From assembly GCA_958295905.1 (NCBI GenBank), contig OY282382.1, positions 4,322,910 through 4,386,909 on the forward strand: 64,000 nucleotides of DNA. Direction: 5' to 3'. Below, one piece after another: positions 34,278 to 44,020 of the stretch. The DNA comes from an uncultured Vicinamibacterales bacterium. Lineage in GTDB: Bacteria; Acidobacteriota; Vicinamibacteria; Vicinamibacterales; UBA8438. The notes under the pieces were generated by a model. It searched no databases. It was not told the DNA's origin and saw only the letters and a list, made by a program, of their open reading frames with translations. The position numbers were made by a program, and so were the translations under genes. Within the stretch, counting starts at the first letter, position 1. Each line of letters opens with the position of its first letter.

Positions 34278-35834
34278 ATGATCCCACGCACGATGCGCCT
34301 GCGCCTCCTCCTGACCGCCGGTCTCGCCGCGGCGGGCCTCGGCTGCGGAACCGCTCCGGCCACGACCGGGACCACCACCCCGCCGCCGCGCGCGTGCGCC
34401 GACTTCCTGTCGCGCACCGACTTCGACGTCAGCGTCATGGACGCCGAGCTCATGAACCCCGGCGCCGACACCGAGTACTGCTGGGTCGACGCGATGATCC
34501 GGCCCAACATCCGCTTCGCCGCGAGCCTGCCGACGCACTGGAACGGGCGGTTCGTCATGCGGGGCGGGGGCGGCTACGCCGGCCAACAGCCGGTGAAGGG
34601 ACGCGCCGATCCGTTGCGGGACGAGGGCTGGGTCACCGCCTCGACCGACACCGGACACGACGCCGCCCGCTATCCTCTCGCCAGCTTCGCCCACGACAAC
34701 CGGGACGGCGAGATCGACTACGCGTACCGCGCGGTGCACCTGACCGCGGTCGAGGTCAAGGCGCTCATCGCCGAGCACTACGGCCGGCCTGCCGACTACG
34801 ACTACTGGCTCGGCTGCTCCACCGGCGGGCGCCAGGGCCTGATGTCGGCCCAGCGCTTCCCCGACGACTTCGACGGCATCGTCGCGGGGGCGCCGGTGCT
34901 CGACTTCACCAACACCCAGATCGGCGGCGTGTGGTTCTCGCGGGCGATGCGCGGGCACCCCCTCACGCTCGAGAAGATCGCGCGGGTCGGCGGGGCGATC
35001 TACGCGGCGTGCGACGGCCTCGACGGCCTCGAGGACGGCCTGATCGACGATCCGCGGCAGTGCCGCTTCGACCCCCGGACCGACTACCCCCGGTGCGGGG
35101 GCGCGGACCGCGTCGACTGCCTGACCGAGGGGCAGGGCGAGACGCTGGCCAAGATCTACGGCGGCGTCGTCAGCCGCGGCGAGCCGTACTTTCCCGGCCA
35201 GCCGCTCGGGGCCGAACTCGGCGACCCCCTCGGCCCGCCCGCGTCGCGGACCAGCGGGTGGGGCGGCTGGTTCGTGGACCCCGCGGGCGGGACGCCGTTG
35301 CTGGAGCGCTTCGGAGTGACCTTCATGCGCTACATGGCGTTCCGCCGGGACGACCCCGACTGGTCGCTCGACCGGTTCGACTTCGACGAGGACCCCTACC
35401 GGATGGACGCCATTCGCCGCATCCTCGACGCCACCAACCCCGACCTCACCCGGTTCCGCGACGCCGGCGGCCGGATGATCACGTATCACGGCTGGTCGGA
35501 CACCGCCCTCAACCCCCTGATGGCGGTGAACTACTACGAGGACGTGCTGGCCGAAACGCCCGACGCCGCCGACTTCTACCGGCTCTTCATGGTCCCCGGC
35601 ATGTTCCACTGCGGGGGCGGACGGGGCATCAACACCATCGACGCGCTGCCGGATCTCGTGGCCTGGGTCGAGACCGGCGAGGCGCCCGCGCGCCTGATCG
35701 GCCGGCGCGTCGATAGCGACGGCGAAGTGCTGATGACGCGGCCGGTCTGCCCCTATCCCCAGGTCGCCCGCTACGCGGGCGCCGGCGACGTCGACGACGC
35801 CGCGAGCTTCACCTGCCGGCCGGCGCCGTCCTGA
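34278..35834 (+). CDS. Tannase/feruloyl esterase family lipoprotein
   Basis: The 518-residue protein starts with a lipoprotein-like signal (LLTAGLAAAGLGCG, Cys near residue 23). GCSTGGRQG (near residue 177) is the nucleophile-serine motif of tannase-family alpha/beta hydrolases, GLEDGLIDDPRQC is the family's calcium-site region, and MVPGMFHCGGG supplies the catalytic His. It probably hydrolyses aromatic esters outside the cytoplasm. It lies 27 bp after the SLOG gene, likely co-transcribed. An inner ATG at 34293 is an alternative start. Confidence 0.88.
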   Translation: MIPRTMRLRLLLTAGLAAAGLGCGTAPATTGTTTPPPRACADFLSRTDFDVSVMDAELMNPGADTEYCWVDAMIRPNIRFAASLPTHWNGRFVMRGGGGYAGQQPVKGRADPLRDEGWVTASTDTGHDAARYPLASFAHDNRDGEIDYAYRAVHLTAVEVKALIAEHYGRPADYDYWLGCSTGGRQGLMSAQRFPDDFDGIVAGAPVLDFTNTQIGGVWFSRAMRGHPLTLEKIARVGGAIYAACDGLDGLEDGLIDDPRQCRFDPRTDYPRCGGADRVDCLTEGQGETLAKIYGGVVSRGEPYFPGQPLGAELGDPLGPPASRTSGWGGWFVDPAGGTPLLERFGVTFMRYMAFRRDDPDWSLDRFDFDEDPYRMDAIRRILDATNPDLTRFRDAGGRMITYHGWSDTALNPLMAVNYYEDVLAETPDAADFYRLFMVPGMFHCGGGRGINTIDALPDLVAWVETGEAPARLIGRRVDSDGEVLMTRPVCPYPQVARYAGAGDVDDAASFTCRPAPS

Positions 35835-35909
35835 TGCTGCACCGGCTGAAGCAGATGCCGCTACCGCGGACGATTCATGCACGACGGCCACGATCTTCGT
35901 CAAGCTCAC
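35834..35909 (-). pseudogene. Possible 5' stub of an ATPase partner gene
   Basis: Directly after the stop of the ATPase gene, GTG at 35909 opens a frame reading LTKIVAVVHES, which recalls the start of DUF4276 proteins that normally follow such ATPases. The match ends within 20 codons, where the convergent tannase gene ends. The frame stays open only as antisense of the tannase gene. Weak evidence. Confidence 0.25.
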
Positions 35910-35910
35910 C

Positions 35911-37155
35911 TCATCGCTCTTCGCGAAAGAGGTCCAGCGGGGAGGGGGCTGCCGACTCCGGATCGGGCGCGAGATGGTTCATGCGAAGCAGCTCTCCCAC
36001 CGTGAACAGACCGTCGCGAAGGGTCGTGCGGCCTGCTTCGTCGAGTCGGGACACTTTCGACTCGCCGTCTTCCGACACAACCGCCAGAATCGATTCCAGC
36101 GGAATCGTGTTGCGATCCAGCAAGTCCGCGCTGTGGCTGGTGACGATTACCTGCACGTGCCGGCTCGCTTCGAGCAGGATGTCGGCGAGCACGCCCGCAG
36201 CGGCGGGATGAAGTGCGGTTTCCGGTTCCTCGATACCCACCAGCCTGGCGCTCCGGGAAGCGCCGGGACGCTGAAACAAGGCCGCGAGCACGCCCACCAC
36301 CCGCAACGTGCCGTCCGACACGTTGTTCGCGAGAAAACGCCAGGGGTTGGGGTCACCTCGTACCCGCTGGCGAAACTCCAGCGTCAACTTGGGGCCGATG
36401 GTCCTGGGTTCGACACCGTAGGTTCCCGGCGCCACCCTCGAGAGATAGTCCCCGATACGCCCCATGTCGGACGGAGACTGCGACTTCAGGCGATCGAGGA
36501 CGCTGGCGATGTTGCCTCCGTCCCGGTCGAGCAGATCGCCGGGATCGGGCGACTGGAGTTCGCGGATCTGCGCCGGATTCAGGTTGTAGAACCCCATTCC
36601 CGCCAAGGTGTCGTACACCGGCCGAAACGCCTCGTACCCGGATGCCGGCAGGAGGTAGAGCCGGTCGCTTCCGCCGGTCGGAGCCGGATGCGGAATCGAG
36701 CTGCCTCTGTGCCGGCCGTCCTCTATCCGGAAGAAACCCGAGCGCTCGGGATCCGCCGCCTGGACGACGCACTGCTCCCGTCGAATGAAGTACCGACCCT
36801 TCGGTCGAGCGCCGATTTCGAACGCGTACCAACCCGCCGCATGCGGCACGTGGAAGCCGACACGAATGGTGAAGTGGTTGGGGTGGCCGCGTGAGCGGCG
36901 CCGAACCTCGTTGATCCCGCCACGCTCGCGCAGCGCGTGCTCGGGAGAATAACGCAGGGCCTGCGCTACGAAGCGGAGCGCGTCGAGGAAGTTGCTCTTG
37001 CCGGAGCCGTTGGGCCCGACGAGACAGGTGAGCGGAGGCAACTCGACGTCGCAGGCGGCGATGCTCTTGTAGTTGCGCAGGCCGACCCGCGTGATCGCGG
37101 TGGGATTGGCTGTGTGCAATGATCTGCCGCTTTCGAACGGATCGACGCCAAGCAT
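35911..37155 (-). CDS. OLD/RecF-like AAA ATPase
   Basis: A 414-residue ATPase. VGLRNYKSI and LVGPNGSGKSNFLDALRF (Walker A, near 48-55) are followed by ABC-like features: NNVSDGTLRVVGVLAAL (signature-like) and LVGIEEPETALHPAA (Walker B), then QVIVTSHSADLLD (switch His). It is of the AAA_21/AAA_15 type often paired with a DUF4276 protein. No nuclease domain is attached. The proposed roles in defence or DNA repair are unproven. It sits 229 bp downstream of the acyltransferase gene. Confidence 0.85.
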   Translation of the reverse strand: MLGVDPFESGRSLHTANPTAITRVGLRNYKSIAACDVELPPLTCLVGPNGSGKSNFLDALRFVAQALRYSPEHALRERGGINEVRRRSRGHPNHFTIRVGFHVPHAAGWYAFEIGARPKGRYFIRREQCVVQAADPERSGFFRIEDGRHRGSSIPHPAPTGGSDRLYLLPASGYEAFRPVYDTLAGMGFYNLNPAQIRELQSPDPGDLLDRDGGNIASVLDRLKSQSPSDMGRIGDYLSRVAPGTYGVEPRTIGPKLTLEFRQRVRGDPNPWRFLANNVSDGTLRVVGVLAALFQRPGASRSARLVGIEEPETALHPAAAGVLADILLEASRHVQVIVTSHSADLLDRNTIPLESILAVVSEDGESKVSRLDEAGRTTLRDGLFTVGELLRMNHLAPDPESAAPSPLDLFREER

Positions 37156-37260
37156 ACCGCGCGCGTGGTCCGTCGAAGCCGGACGTCAAGGGCCCCACGC
37201 GCATCTTCGAGGCGCTACGGCGGTTGCCGAACCGGTCTACGACACCGGGCGTCATCCGTG

Positions 37261-37279
37261 CCTGCCCTCTTTGGGCAGG
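37261..37279. terminator. Hairpin between the acyltransferase and ATPase genes
   Basis: CCTGCCC and GGGCAGG pair across a 5-nt loop. There is no U-run on either strand, so termination is uncertain. Confidence 0.3.
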
Positions 37280-37383
37280 GAGCAACGCGGTCTCTGCGGG
37301 GTTCGGCGATGCTCTGACATCGGCAGGGCGGGCCGACTCCGGAACCCGTGCGGTCGGGCGCGGCAGCCCAACCGCGCTGCCGC

Positions 37384-38073
37384 CTACGCATGCAACATCG
37401 CCGCGGCCCGATCCGCCAGGGCGCCGAGCACCCCCTCGAGCTCGGATCGATACGCCTCGACCACGCCGTCCTCCGACGGGTCGGGCACGTCGAACGGGGC
37501 GCCGATGGCCACCGCGACGGCGCTGAACGGCCGGGGGATCTGGGTCCGATCCCAGCTCGACATCGACCAATGGCGCTCGGCCTCGATGTGGAAGGGGAGG
37601 ATCGGGCTGCCGGTGACCCCCGCGAGCCACACCGCGCCGGGCTGGACGCGGCGCGCCGGTCCGCGCGGGCCGTCGACGGTGAATGCGGCGGGACGTCCCG
37701 CCGTCACGTCGCGCTTGAGCTGGATGAGGGCGCGCCGGGCGCCGCGGGAGGTCGAGCCGCGGGCGGCGCCGTAGCCGAAGCGCCGGATGATGCGGGCGAT
37801 CCACTCGCCGTCGAAGTTCTGGCTGGTCATGACCACGATGCCGCGGTCGCGCCAGAACCAGGTGGCGGGCAGAATGCGCCCGTGCCAGAACGCGAAGATG
37901 GGCTCGCGCCGGCTCGCCACGATGGCGTCGTAGTGGTCCATGCCCTCGACGCGCCAGCGGAGGGTCCGGCAGAGCAGGCCCATGAGCGGCGCGCCGGCCC
38001 CGGCGATGGCCCGCGCCTGGGCGAGTTGCCAGGGGGTGAGGCAAGTGGAGGCGGCGCGCGGACCGGCGCCCAC
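37384..38073 (-). CDS. DUF374 lysophospholipid acyltransferase family protein
   Basis: The 229-residue protein has IFAFWHGR (the family's catalytic His region), GSTSRGARRALIQLKRDV and FTVDGPRGPARRVQPG, which define DUF374, a relative of the PlsC/LpxL acyltransferases. It probably transfers an acyl chain to a lipid A-like or lysophospholipid acceptor at the inner membrane. It begins 2 bp after the stop of the ETF-quinone oxidoreductase gene. Confidence 0.85.
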   Translation of the reverse strand: MGAGPRAASTCLTPWQLAQARAIAGAGAPLMGLLCRTLRWRVEGMDHYDAIVASRREPIFAFWHGRILPATWFWRDRGIVVMTSQNFDGEWIARIIRRFGYGAARGSTSRGARRALIQLKRDVTAGRPAAFTVDGPRGPARRVQPGAVWLAGVTGSPILPFHIEAERHWSMSSWDRTQIPRPFSAVAVAIGAPFDVPDPSEDGVVEAYRSELEGVLGALADRAAAMLHA

Positions 38074-38074
38074 G

Positions 38075-39739
38075 CTACATCCCTTCGTACTCGGGACCGC
38101 CGCCGCCCTCGGGAGGCACCCAGTCGATGATCTGGTAGGGGTCCATGATGTCGCACGTCTTGCAGTGGACGCAGTTCGACGCGTTGATCTGCAGGCGGCG
38201 GCCGGTTCCCGTCCCGTCGTCCACCATCTCGTAGACGTTGGCGGGACAGAAGCGGACGCACGGGTTGCCGTACTCCTCGCGGCATCGCGTGCGGCAGACG
38301 TCGGTGTCCTGAACGAGCAGGTGGGCCGGCTGGTCCTCGTCGTGGCGGGTCCCCGAGTAGTGGACGTTGGTGAGCTTGTCGAAGGTCAGCGCGCGGTCGA
38401 CCTTGACCGCGTTGCTCGGCGTGTCCGGATCGGCCGGCCCGCCGGAATAGTAGCCGGACAGCGGGGTCAGGCGTTCGTGGCCGGCCTCGCTCGGCAGCGG
38501 TCCCGCCGGCCACCGCCCGTTGGTTAACCACGCCAGCCCCGCGAAGGCGGTGCCCGCCAGCAGCCCGGCTCCGAACGCCTGATGGACGTTGCGAACCGGA
38601 TACAACTCGCGCCGGATGCAGCCGCGGTTGATGAGATCCCGATACTTCACCAATTGCGACGCCGACACGTCACCCGCCCGCACCGCCGCGAAGGCGGTAT
38701 CGGCGGCGTGGATGCCGCTGTGCATGGCGAGGTGGATCCCCTTCAGCCGCATGGAGTTGAGGAACCCCGCGGCGTCGCCGACGATCAGCGCCCCGTCCAC
38801 ATGACACCGGGGAATGGCGTACCAGCCCCCCTCCGGCAACGCCTTCGCGCCGTAGCGGGTCATCTCGCCGCCGGCCAGCATGCCGGCCACGAGCGGATGC
38901 TGCTTGAACCGCTGAAACGCCATGTGCGGATCGAACCGCGGGTCCCGGTAGTCGAGCCCCACCACGAGCCCGATCGCGAGACGCCCCTCGGGAAGCGCGT
39001 AGATGAACCCGCCGCCGAACTCCTCGCTGCGGAGGGGATAACCCAGCGTGTGCACGACGGTGCCCGGGGCCTCCCGATCCGGCGGAATCCGCCAGAGCTC
39101 CTTGATGCCGATGGCATAGGTCTGCGGCGCCCCGGCGTCGAGCCCCTGCTTGCGGATGAGGGTCTTCGTGAGATTGCCGCGCACACCGTCGGCGAAGATG
39201 GTGACGGCGGCCCTGATGTCGACGCCCGGCTCGAAGGCGCCCTTCCGTCCGCCCTGCTTGTCCAGGCCGCGATCGCCGGTCCTGACCCCGACCACGCGGT
39301 CGCCGTCGTAGAGCACCTCGGTGCCCGCGAACCCCGTGAAGACGTCGACGCCCTCCGCCTCCGCCTGCCCGCCGAGCCAGCGGACGAACCGGTTGAGGGA
39401 GATGACGTAGTTCCCGTGGTTGCGCAGGGGCGGCGGCGTGATCGGCGCCCGGACCTGGGAGCCCGCGGTCAGATAGTAGATGCGGTCCTGCTTCACCGGC
39501 GTCTCGACCGGCGCCCCGCGTTCCTTCCAGTCCGGCAGCAGCGCGTCGAGGCCGGACGGGTCGAGGACCGCCCCGGACAGCATGTGGGAGCCGCTCTGGC
39601 GGGACTTCTCGAGCACGGCGACGGCGAGGGGCCCGCCCCCCTCCTGCCGTTGGAGCGCGGCGAGACGGATGGCCGCCGACATCCCGGCCGGACCGCCACC
39701 GACGATCAGGATGTCGACGTCGAGGGTTTCGCGCTCCAT
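38075..39739 (-). CDS. Electron transfer flavoprotein-ubiquinone oxidoreductase
   Basis: The 554-residue protein passes electrons from ETF to the quinone pool. The FAD-binding start ILIVGGGPAGMSAA (near 10-23), SGSHMLSGAV and the FADGVRG second site are followed by LIVGDAAGFLN and, at the C-terminus, a ferredoxin-like region with four iron-sulfur cysteines in CRTRC, C-FCPA and NCVHCKTCDI. Its start overlaps the etfA stop by one base (TGATG). Since this organism appears to make menaquinone, the acceptor is probably menaquinone. Confidence 0.93.
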   Translation of the reverse strand: MERETLDVDILIVGGGPAGMSAAIRLAALQRQEGGGPLAVAVLEKSRQSGSHMLSGAVLDPSGLDALLPDWKERGAPVETPVKQDRIYYLTAGSQVRAPITPPPLRNHGNYVISLNRFVRWLGGQAEAEGVDVFTGFAGTEVLYDGDRVVGVRTGDRGLDKQGGRKGAFEPGVDIRAAVTIFADGVRGNLTKTLIRKQGLDAGAPQTYAIGIKELWRIPPDREAPGTVVHTLGYPLRSEEFGGGFIYALPEGRLAIGLVVGLDYRDPRFDPHMAFQRFKQHPLVAGMLAGGEMTRYGAKALPEGGWYAIPRCHVDGALIVGDAAGFLNSMRLKGIHLAMHSGIHAADTAFAAVRAGDVSASQLVKYRDLINRGCIRRELYPVRNVHQAFGAGLLAGTAFAGLAWLTNGRWPAGPLPSEAGHERLTPLSGYYSGGPADPDTPSNAVKVDRALTFDKLTNVHYSGTRHDEDQPAHLLVQDTDVCRTRCREEYGNPCVRFCPANVYEMVDDGTGTGRRLQINASNCVHCKTCDIMDPYQIIDWVPPEGGGGPEYEGM

Positions 39740-40704
39740 CAGGCGTCGAGGGCGGCGATGATCGCGGGCACCACGTCGAACAGGTCGCCGACGATGCCGT
39801 AGTCGGCGACTTCGAAGATGGGGGCGTCGGCGTCCTTGTTCACCGCCACGATGGTGCGGGAGCCCTTCATGCCCACCAGATGCTGGATCGCGCCGGAAAT
39901 GCCCAGCGCCAGATAGAGCTTCGGGGCGACCGTCTGGCCCGAGCTGCCAATCTGGCGATCCATCGGCAGCCAGCCGGAATCGCAGATCGGCCGCGACGCC
40001 GCAACCTCGGCGCCCAGCGCGGTCGCGAGGGACTCGACCAGGCCCAGGTGCTCCCGGCCCTTGATCCCGCGCCCGACCGCCACGATGCGCTCGGCCTGGG
40101 TGAGGTCGACCGCCTGCTTGGCCTCCTGGAACGGCACCTCGATCTGCTGTCGAATCGCGCCGGGCTCCAGCGTCACCGGGAAGGCCGTCACCGGGGCCGG
40201 CGCCGCCCCCCGTTCCAGGGCATCGGGCCGGAACGCGCCGATCTGGAAGCTGGCGAAGTGCGGCGCGGGGCCGGCGGCCGCGACGTCGGCCACGAACTTC
40301 CCCTGAAACATCGGACGCACGAACGCCAGCCGGCCATCCCGGGGCCGGACCCCGACACAGTCGGCGATCAGCGACCGGCCGACCCGAGCGGCCAGCCGGG
40401 GGGCGAACTCGCGGGTCTGATAGGTGTGCGCGAGAAAGACGCGATCCGGAGCCGTGTCCGTCACCACGGCGGCGAATGCGGCCACGAAACCGTCGGGGGT
40501 ATAGGACTCGAGCTCGGGGTGGTCGACGGTGAGAATCGACTCGACGTCGGCCGCCGCCAGCTCGGCGCCCACCGCCGCCAAGCCGTCGCCCGCGCCGGCG
40601 ACGGCGACGCGCACCGGCTCGTCGAGCTGCTGGGCGGCCACCAGCGCCTCCCAGCTCGCGTTGTTCAGGACTCCGTCTCGTTGTTCGGCGATGACTAGAA
40701 CCAT
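39739..40704 (-). CDS. etfA: Electron transfer flavoprotein alpha subunit
   Basis: A 321-residue protein. The C-terminal FAD domain is clear: [61 protein letters not shown] and [21 protein letters not shown]. The ATG at 40704 (MVLVIAEQ) gives the usual start; upstream residues in the same open frame are antisense or shadow. It forms a heterodimer with EtfB, 26 bp upstream. Confidence 0.94.
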   Translation of the reverse strand: MVLVIAEQRDGVLNNASWEALVAAQQLDEPVRVAVAGAGDGLAAVGAELAAADVESILTVDHPELESYTPDGFVAAFAAVVTDTAPDRVFLAHTYQTREFAPRLAARVGRSLIADCVGVRPRDGRLAFVRPMFQGKFVADVAAAGPAPHFASFQIGAFRPDALERGAAPAPVTAFPVTLEPGAIRQQIEVPFQEAKQAVDLTQAERIVAVGRGIKGREHLGLVESLATALGAEVAASRPICDSGWLPMDRQIGSSGQTVAPKLYLALGISGAIQHLVGMKGSRTIVAVNKDADAPIFEVADYGIVGDLFDVVPAIIAALDA

Positions 40705-40730
40705 AACCGTGGGCTCAATGGGGTCCGAGG

Positions 40731-41492
40731 TCAGATCACCCGCGCTTCTTCCCGCAGCACCTTGACCAGCTCGGCCGCCGCCTCGGACGGCGACCCGGCT
40801 ATCATGTGCGTCTGCTTGGTCTTCTCGGGCACGCGAATCTCGAGAATCTCCTGCCGCGGCACGAGGTCGGCCGCCGCCTCGACGACCCGGACCTCCTTCC
40901 GCTTCGCGGCCATGATGCCCTTCAAGGTGGCGTAGCGCAGCTGGTTGATTCCGCTCTGAATCGTCAACAGGGCCGGCGTGGGCATCGAGACCCACTGGAA
41001 CCACCCGCCCTCCAGCTCCCTCTTCACCCGCAGGCGCCCGTCCGCGACCTGCACCTCCATGATGATCGTGGCATGGGGGATGCCGAGCAGCTCGGCGAGG
41101 ACGACACCGGTCTGGGCGAACCCCTGGTCGTCCGACTGCAGGCCGGTCAGGACGAGCTCGAACTGCTCGTCCCGCATGGCCGCGGCCAGCGCCTCGGCGA
41201 CCATGGCCGCGTCGGCGGCGGCGAGACCGCCGCCCTCGACCCGAATCGCCCGGTCCGCCCCACGGGCCAGCGCTTCCCGGACGACCTGGGCGGCGCGGGC
41301 CGGTCCGGCGGAGCAGACCACCACCTCGCCCCCGTGCTGCTCCCTCAATCGAAGCGCCTCTTCCAGCGCGTAGGCGTCCGGCTCGTTCATCTCGAAGCTG
41401 GCGTCCCGGTCCTCGACCCAGGTACGGGCTTCGTCCACCCGGAGCGGCCACTCGCGGGTCACGACCTGTTTGACACAGACGGCGATCTTCAT
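40731..41492 (-). CDS. etfB: Electron transfer flavoprotein beta subunit
   Basis: A 253-residue protein. MKIAVCVKQV, MNEPDAYALEEALRL, LTGLQSDDQGFAQTGVVLAELLG and RYATLKGIMAAKRK are the family's conserved segments; the last is next to the AMP-binding and docking region. It is the first gene of the etfB-etfA-ETFQO-acyltransferase unit, which probably delivers electrons from fatty-acid or amino-acid oxidation to the quinone. Confidence 0.94.
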   Translation of the reverse strand: MKIAVCVKQVVTREWPLRVDEARTWVEDRDASFEMNEPDAYALEEALRLREQHGGEVVVCSAGPARAAQVVREALARGADRAIRVEGGGLAAADAAMVAEALAAAMRDEQFELVLTGLQSDDQGFAQTGVVLAELLGIPHATIIMEVQVADGRLRVKRELEGGWFQWVSMPTPALLTIQSGINQLRYATLKGIMAAKRKEVRVVEAAADLVPRQEILEIRVPEKTKQTHMIAGSPSEAAAELVKVLREEARVI

Positions 41493-41594
41493 CCGTTCCT
41501 CGTCTCGCGCGGCGCCGCTCCGGCGGCGTCAAGAGTCCGTGGTGAGCCCCCGCGCCGCACCGAGACCGGCGAGTGCGCCGGCGGGCCGCAAGGG

Positions 41595-41623
41595 CGCCCC
41601 CGGGCAGGGACCGCCCGGGGGCG
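41595..41623. terminator. Strong GC hairpin between fabF and etfB
   Basis: CGCCCCCGGGC and GCCCGGGGGCG form a perfect 11-bp stem with a 7-nt loop. A second 8-bp stem (CCGCGGAC/GTCCGCGG) lies near 41662-41685. No U-run follows. They separate the fab and etf units and may mark the end of the fab transcript. Confidence 0.35.
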
Positions 41624-41747
41624 GCAAGGCGCGGCGGGGCCCCCTGTCGGGCACCGGCAACCGCGGACCGCATGCCGTCCGCGGAGCGCCGCGGTCCACG
41701 CGGGATGCATCGCCGGTCGAATGCGGCGGGGCTCCCGCCACCGGCTC

Positions 41748-42995
41748 TCAGGCATGGTGGCGTCTGAACAGCAACGAGGCGTTGGTCCCGCCGAATCCGA
41801 ACGAGTTCGACAGGGCGTACTCCATCGAGGCCGGCCGCTTGACGTGGGGGACGTAGTCGAGGTCGCAGTCGGGATCGGGGTTCTCGAGGTTGATCGTCGG
41901 CGGCATGATCTGCTCGCGCATCGTCAACGCCATGATCCCGGCTTCCACCCCGCCCGCCGCCCCCAGCAGATGGCCGGTCATCGACTTCGTCGACGACACC
42001 GCCAAGCGGTGGGCGTGCTCTCCGAAGCACCGCTTGATCGCCAGGGTCTCTATCCGATCGTTGAACGGCGTCGACGTCCCGTGCGCGTTGATGTAGCCGA
42101 CCTGATCCGGCGCGACGCCGGCCTGCGCGATGGCCGCCCGCATCACGCGCAGGGCGCCGTCCCCGTCCTCGGCCGGCGCGGTGACGTGATGGGCGTCCGC
42201 GGACATCCCGTATCCGACGAGCTCCGCATAGACCGGCGCCCCGCGCTCCAGGGCCCGGCCGCGCTCTTCGAGAATGATGACCCCGGCGCCCTCGCCGATG
42301 ATGAATCCGTCGCGCTCGCGGTCGAAGGGGCGACAGGCGCGCGTCGGCTCGTCGTTGCGGGTCGAGAGCGCGCGCATCGCCGCGAACCCGCCGACGCCCA
42401 TGGGGGTGATCGCCGCCTCGGACCCGCCCGCCACCATGACGTCCGCGTCACCCCGCAGGATCGTCTCGAACGCGTCGCCGACCGCATGCGCCGAAGCCGA
42501 GCAGGCGGTGCAGGTCGCCGAGTTCGGCCCTTTCGCACCCAGACGAATCGATACCTGCCCCGCCGCCAGATTGATGATCGCGGCGGGAATGAAGAAGGGC
42601 GAGATCTTCCGCGGTCCGCCCTTGATCAGCGCGTGATGCTCACGCTCGATGGTGCTGAATCCGCCGATGCCCGACGCGATGTACACACCCACGCGGGGCG
42701 CCAGATCCGGCGTCACCTCCAGTTGCGCATCGGTGCGCGCGAAATCGGCCGCAGCGATGGCGTACTGGATGAAGACATCCATCTTCTTGACGTCCTTCCT
42801 GGCGATGAAGGCGAGCGGATCGAACCCGCTCACTTCCCCGGCGATGCGCGCCGCGTAGCCGGTGGGGTCGAACTTCGTGATCGGACCGATCCCGCTCCGG
42901 CCCCCGCACAGCGCCTCCCACGTCGCCGACGTACCGATACCGAGCGGCGACACGAGGCCGACACCCGTCACCACAACCCGCCTGCTCACATTCAC
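41748..42995 (-). CDS. fabF: Beta-ketoacyl-ACP synthase II
   Basis: A 415-residue condensing enzyme for fatty acid elongation. The C-H-H triad is visible: TACSASAHA (Cys near 167), NAHGTSTPFND and STKSMTGHLLGAAG. The ends VVVTGVGLVSPLG and NSFGFGGTNASLLF are typical. It is last in the fab cluster, 15 bp after acpP. Confidence 0.95.
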   Translation of the reverse strand: MNVSRRVVVTGVGLVSPLGIGTSATWEALCGGRSGIGPITKFDPTGYAARIAGEVSGFDPLAFIARKDVKKMDVFIQYAIAAADFARTDAQLEVTPDLAPRVGVYIASGIGGFSTIEREHHALIKGGPRKISPFFIPAAIINLAAGQVSIRLGAKGPNSATCTACSASAHAVGDAFETILRGDADVMVAGGSEAAITPMGVGGFAAMRALSTRNDEPTRACRPFDRERDGFIIGEGAGVIILEERGRALERGAPVYAELVGYGMSADAHHVTAPAEDGDGALRVMRAAIAQAGVAPDQVGYINAHGTSTPFNDRIETLAIKRCFGEHAHRLAVSSTKSMTGHLLGAAGGVEAGIMALTMREQIMPPTINLENPDPDCDLDYVPHVKRPASMEYALSNSFGFGGTNASLLFRRHHA

Positions 42996-43010
42996 TCCCG
43001 TCGGAGCCGC

Positions 43011-43250
43011 CTACTTCGCCTTCGAGTGCGCCTCGATGTACTCGACGGCTTCTTTGACCCGGGTGATCTTCTCGGCGTCCTCATCCGGTATCTCGAGGCC
43101 GAATTCCTCTTCGAACGCCATCACGAGCTCCACGGTGTCGAGCGAGTCGGCTCCGAGGTCGTCCACGAACGATGCATCCGACGTCACCTCTTCGTCGTCG
43201 ACACCGAGCTGCTCCACGATGATGCTCTTCACCTTTTCAGCAACCGCCAT
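43011..43250 (-). CDS. acpP: Acyl carrier protein
   Basis: A 79-residue acidic protein. [19 protein letters not shown] holds the Ser that receives 4'-phosphopantetheine. It carries the acyl chains for FabG and FabF and supplies the acyl donors for LpxA and PlsC-type enzymes. It lies 11 bp after fabG. Confidence 0.97.
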   Translation of the reverse strand: MAVAEKVKSIIVEQLGVDDEEVTSDASFVDDLGADSLDTVELVMAFEEEFGLEIPDEDAEKITRVKEAVEYIEAHSKAK

Positions 43251-43261
43251 TCACTTGCCTC

Positions 43262-44020
43262 CTACATGTACATTCCACCGTTCACCGCCAGCACGTGCCC
43301 TGTAACGTACGCTGCTTCGTCGGACGCCAGAAAACAGATGGCCCCCGCCACGTCATCGGGCGTTCCGAGTCGTCCCATCGGTATCCGCCCGAGCATCGCC
43401 GCCTGCGCGGACCCCCGGAGCCCTGCCGTCATGTCGGTGTCGATCATGCCGGGAGCGACCACGTTCACGGTGATTCCGCGCGAGGCAACCTCCCGCGCCA
43501 GAGCCTTCGAGAACCCCTCCAGACCCGCCTTGGACGCTGCATAATTGACCTGTCCGGGGTTGCCCATCCGCCCCACCACCGAACCGACGTTGATGATGCG
43601 GCCGCTGCGCTGCTTGAGCATCGGACGCAACACCGCGCGTGCGCACGTGAACGCCGCCGTCAGGTTCGTGGCGACGACCGCATCCCAGTCGGCCGGCGCC
43701 ATCCGGAGCGCGAGCTGATCGCGGACGATGCCGGCGTTGTTGACCAGCACGTCGATGCGGCCATACTCGTCGAGCGCCGTCCGGACCATCGCGTCGATAC
43801 GTTGCGGGTCGGTGACGTCGACGCCGACCCCGACCGCCCGGCCGCCGCCTTCGCGAATCTCCCCGGCCACCGCGTCGGCATGGTCGCCGCGCGCCGCCGC
43901 CACCACCGCGGCGCCCGCCGCCGCGAAGCGGCGCGCCACGGCCCGGCCGATGCCGCGCGAGGCGCCGGTCACGATGGCAACGCGCTCCCGCCGGCCGTCC
44001 AGCATATCGCTTCGGGTCAC
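43262..44020 (-). CDS. fabG: 3-oxoacyl-ACP reductase
   Basis: A 252-residue short-chain dehydrogenase. VTGASRGIGRAVA binds NADPH, NNAG follows, the catalytic Ser is in INVGSVVG, and YAASKAGLEGF gives Tyr and Lys. The GTG at 44020 overlaps the fabD stop by 4 bp; ATG at 44005 is an alternative. Confidence 0.94.
   Translation of the reverse strand: MTRSDMLDGRRERVAIVTGASRGIGRAVARRFAAAGAAVVAAARGDHADAVAGEIREGGGRAVGVGVDVTDPQRIDAMVRTALDEYGRIDVLVNNAGIVRDQLALRMAPADWDAVVATNLTAAFTCARAVLRPMLKQRSGRIINVGSVVGRMGNPGQVNYAASKAGLEGFSKALAREVASRGITVNVVAPGMIDTDMTAGLRGSAQAAMLGRIPMGRLGTPDDVAGAICFLASDEAAYVTGHVLAVNGGMYM

Noticed and set aside
35911..37155. OLD-family nuclease with Toprim domain
   Set aside because: The protein ends after the ATPase switch region; no Toprim sequence follows.
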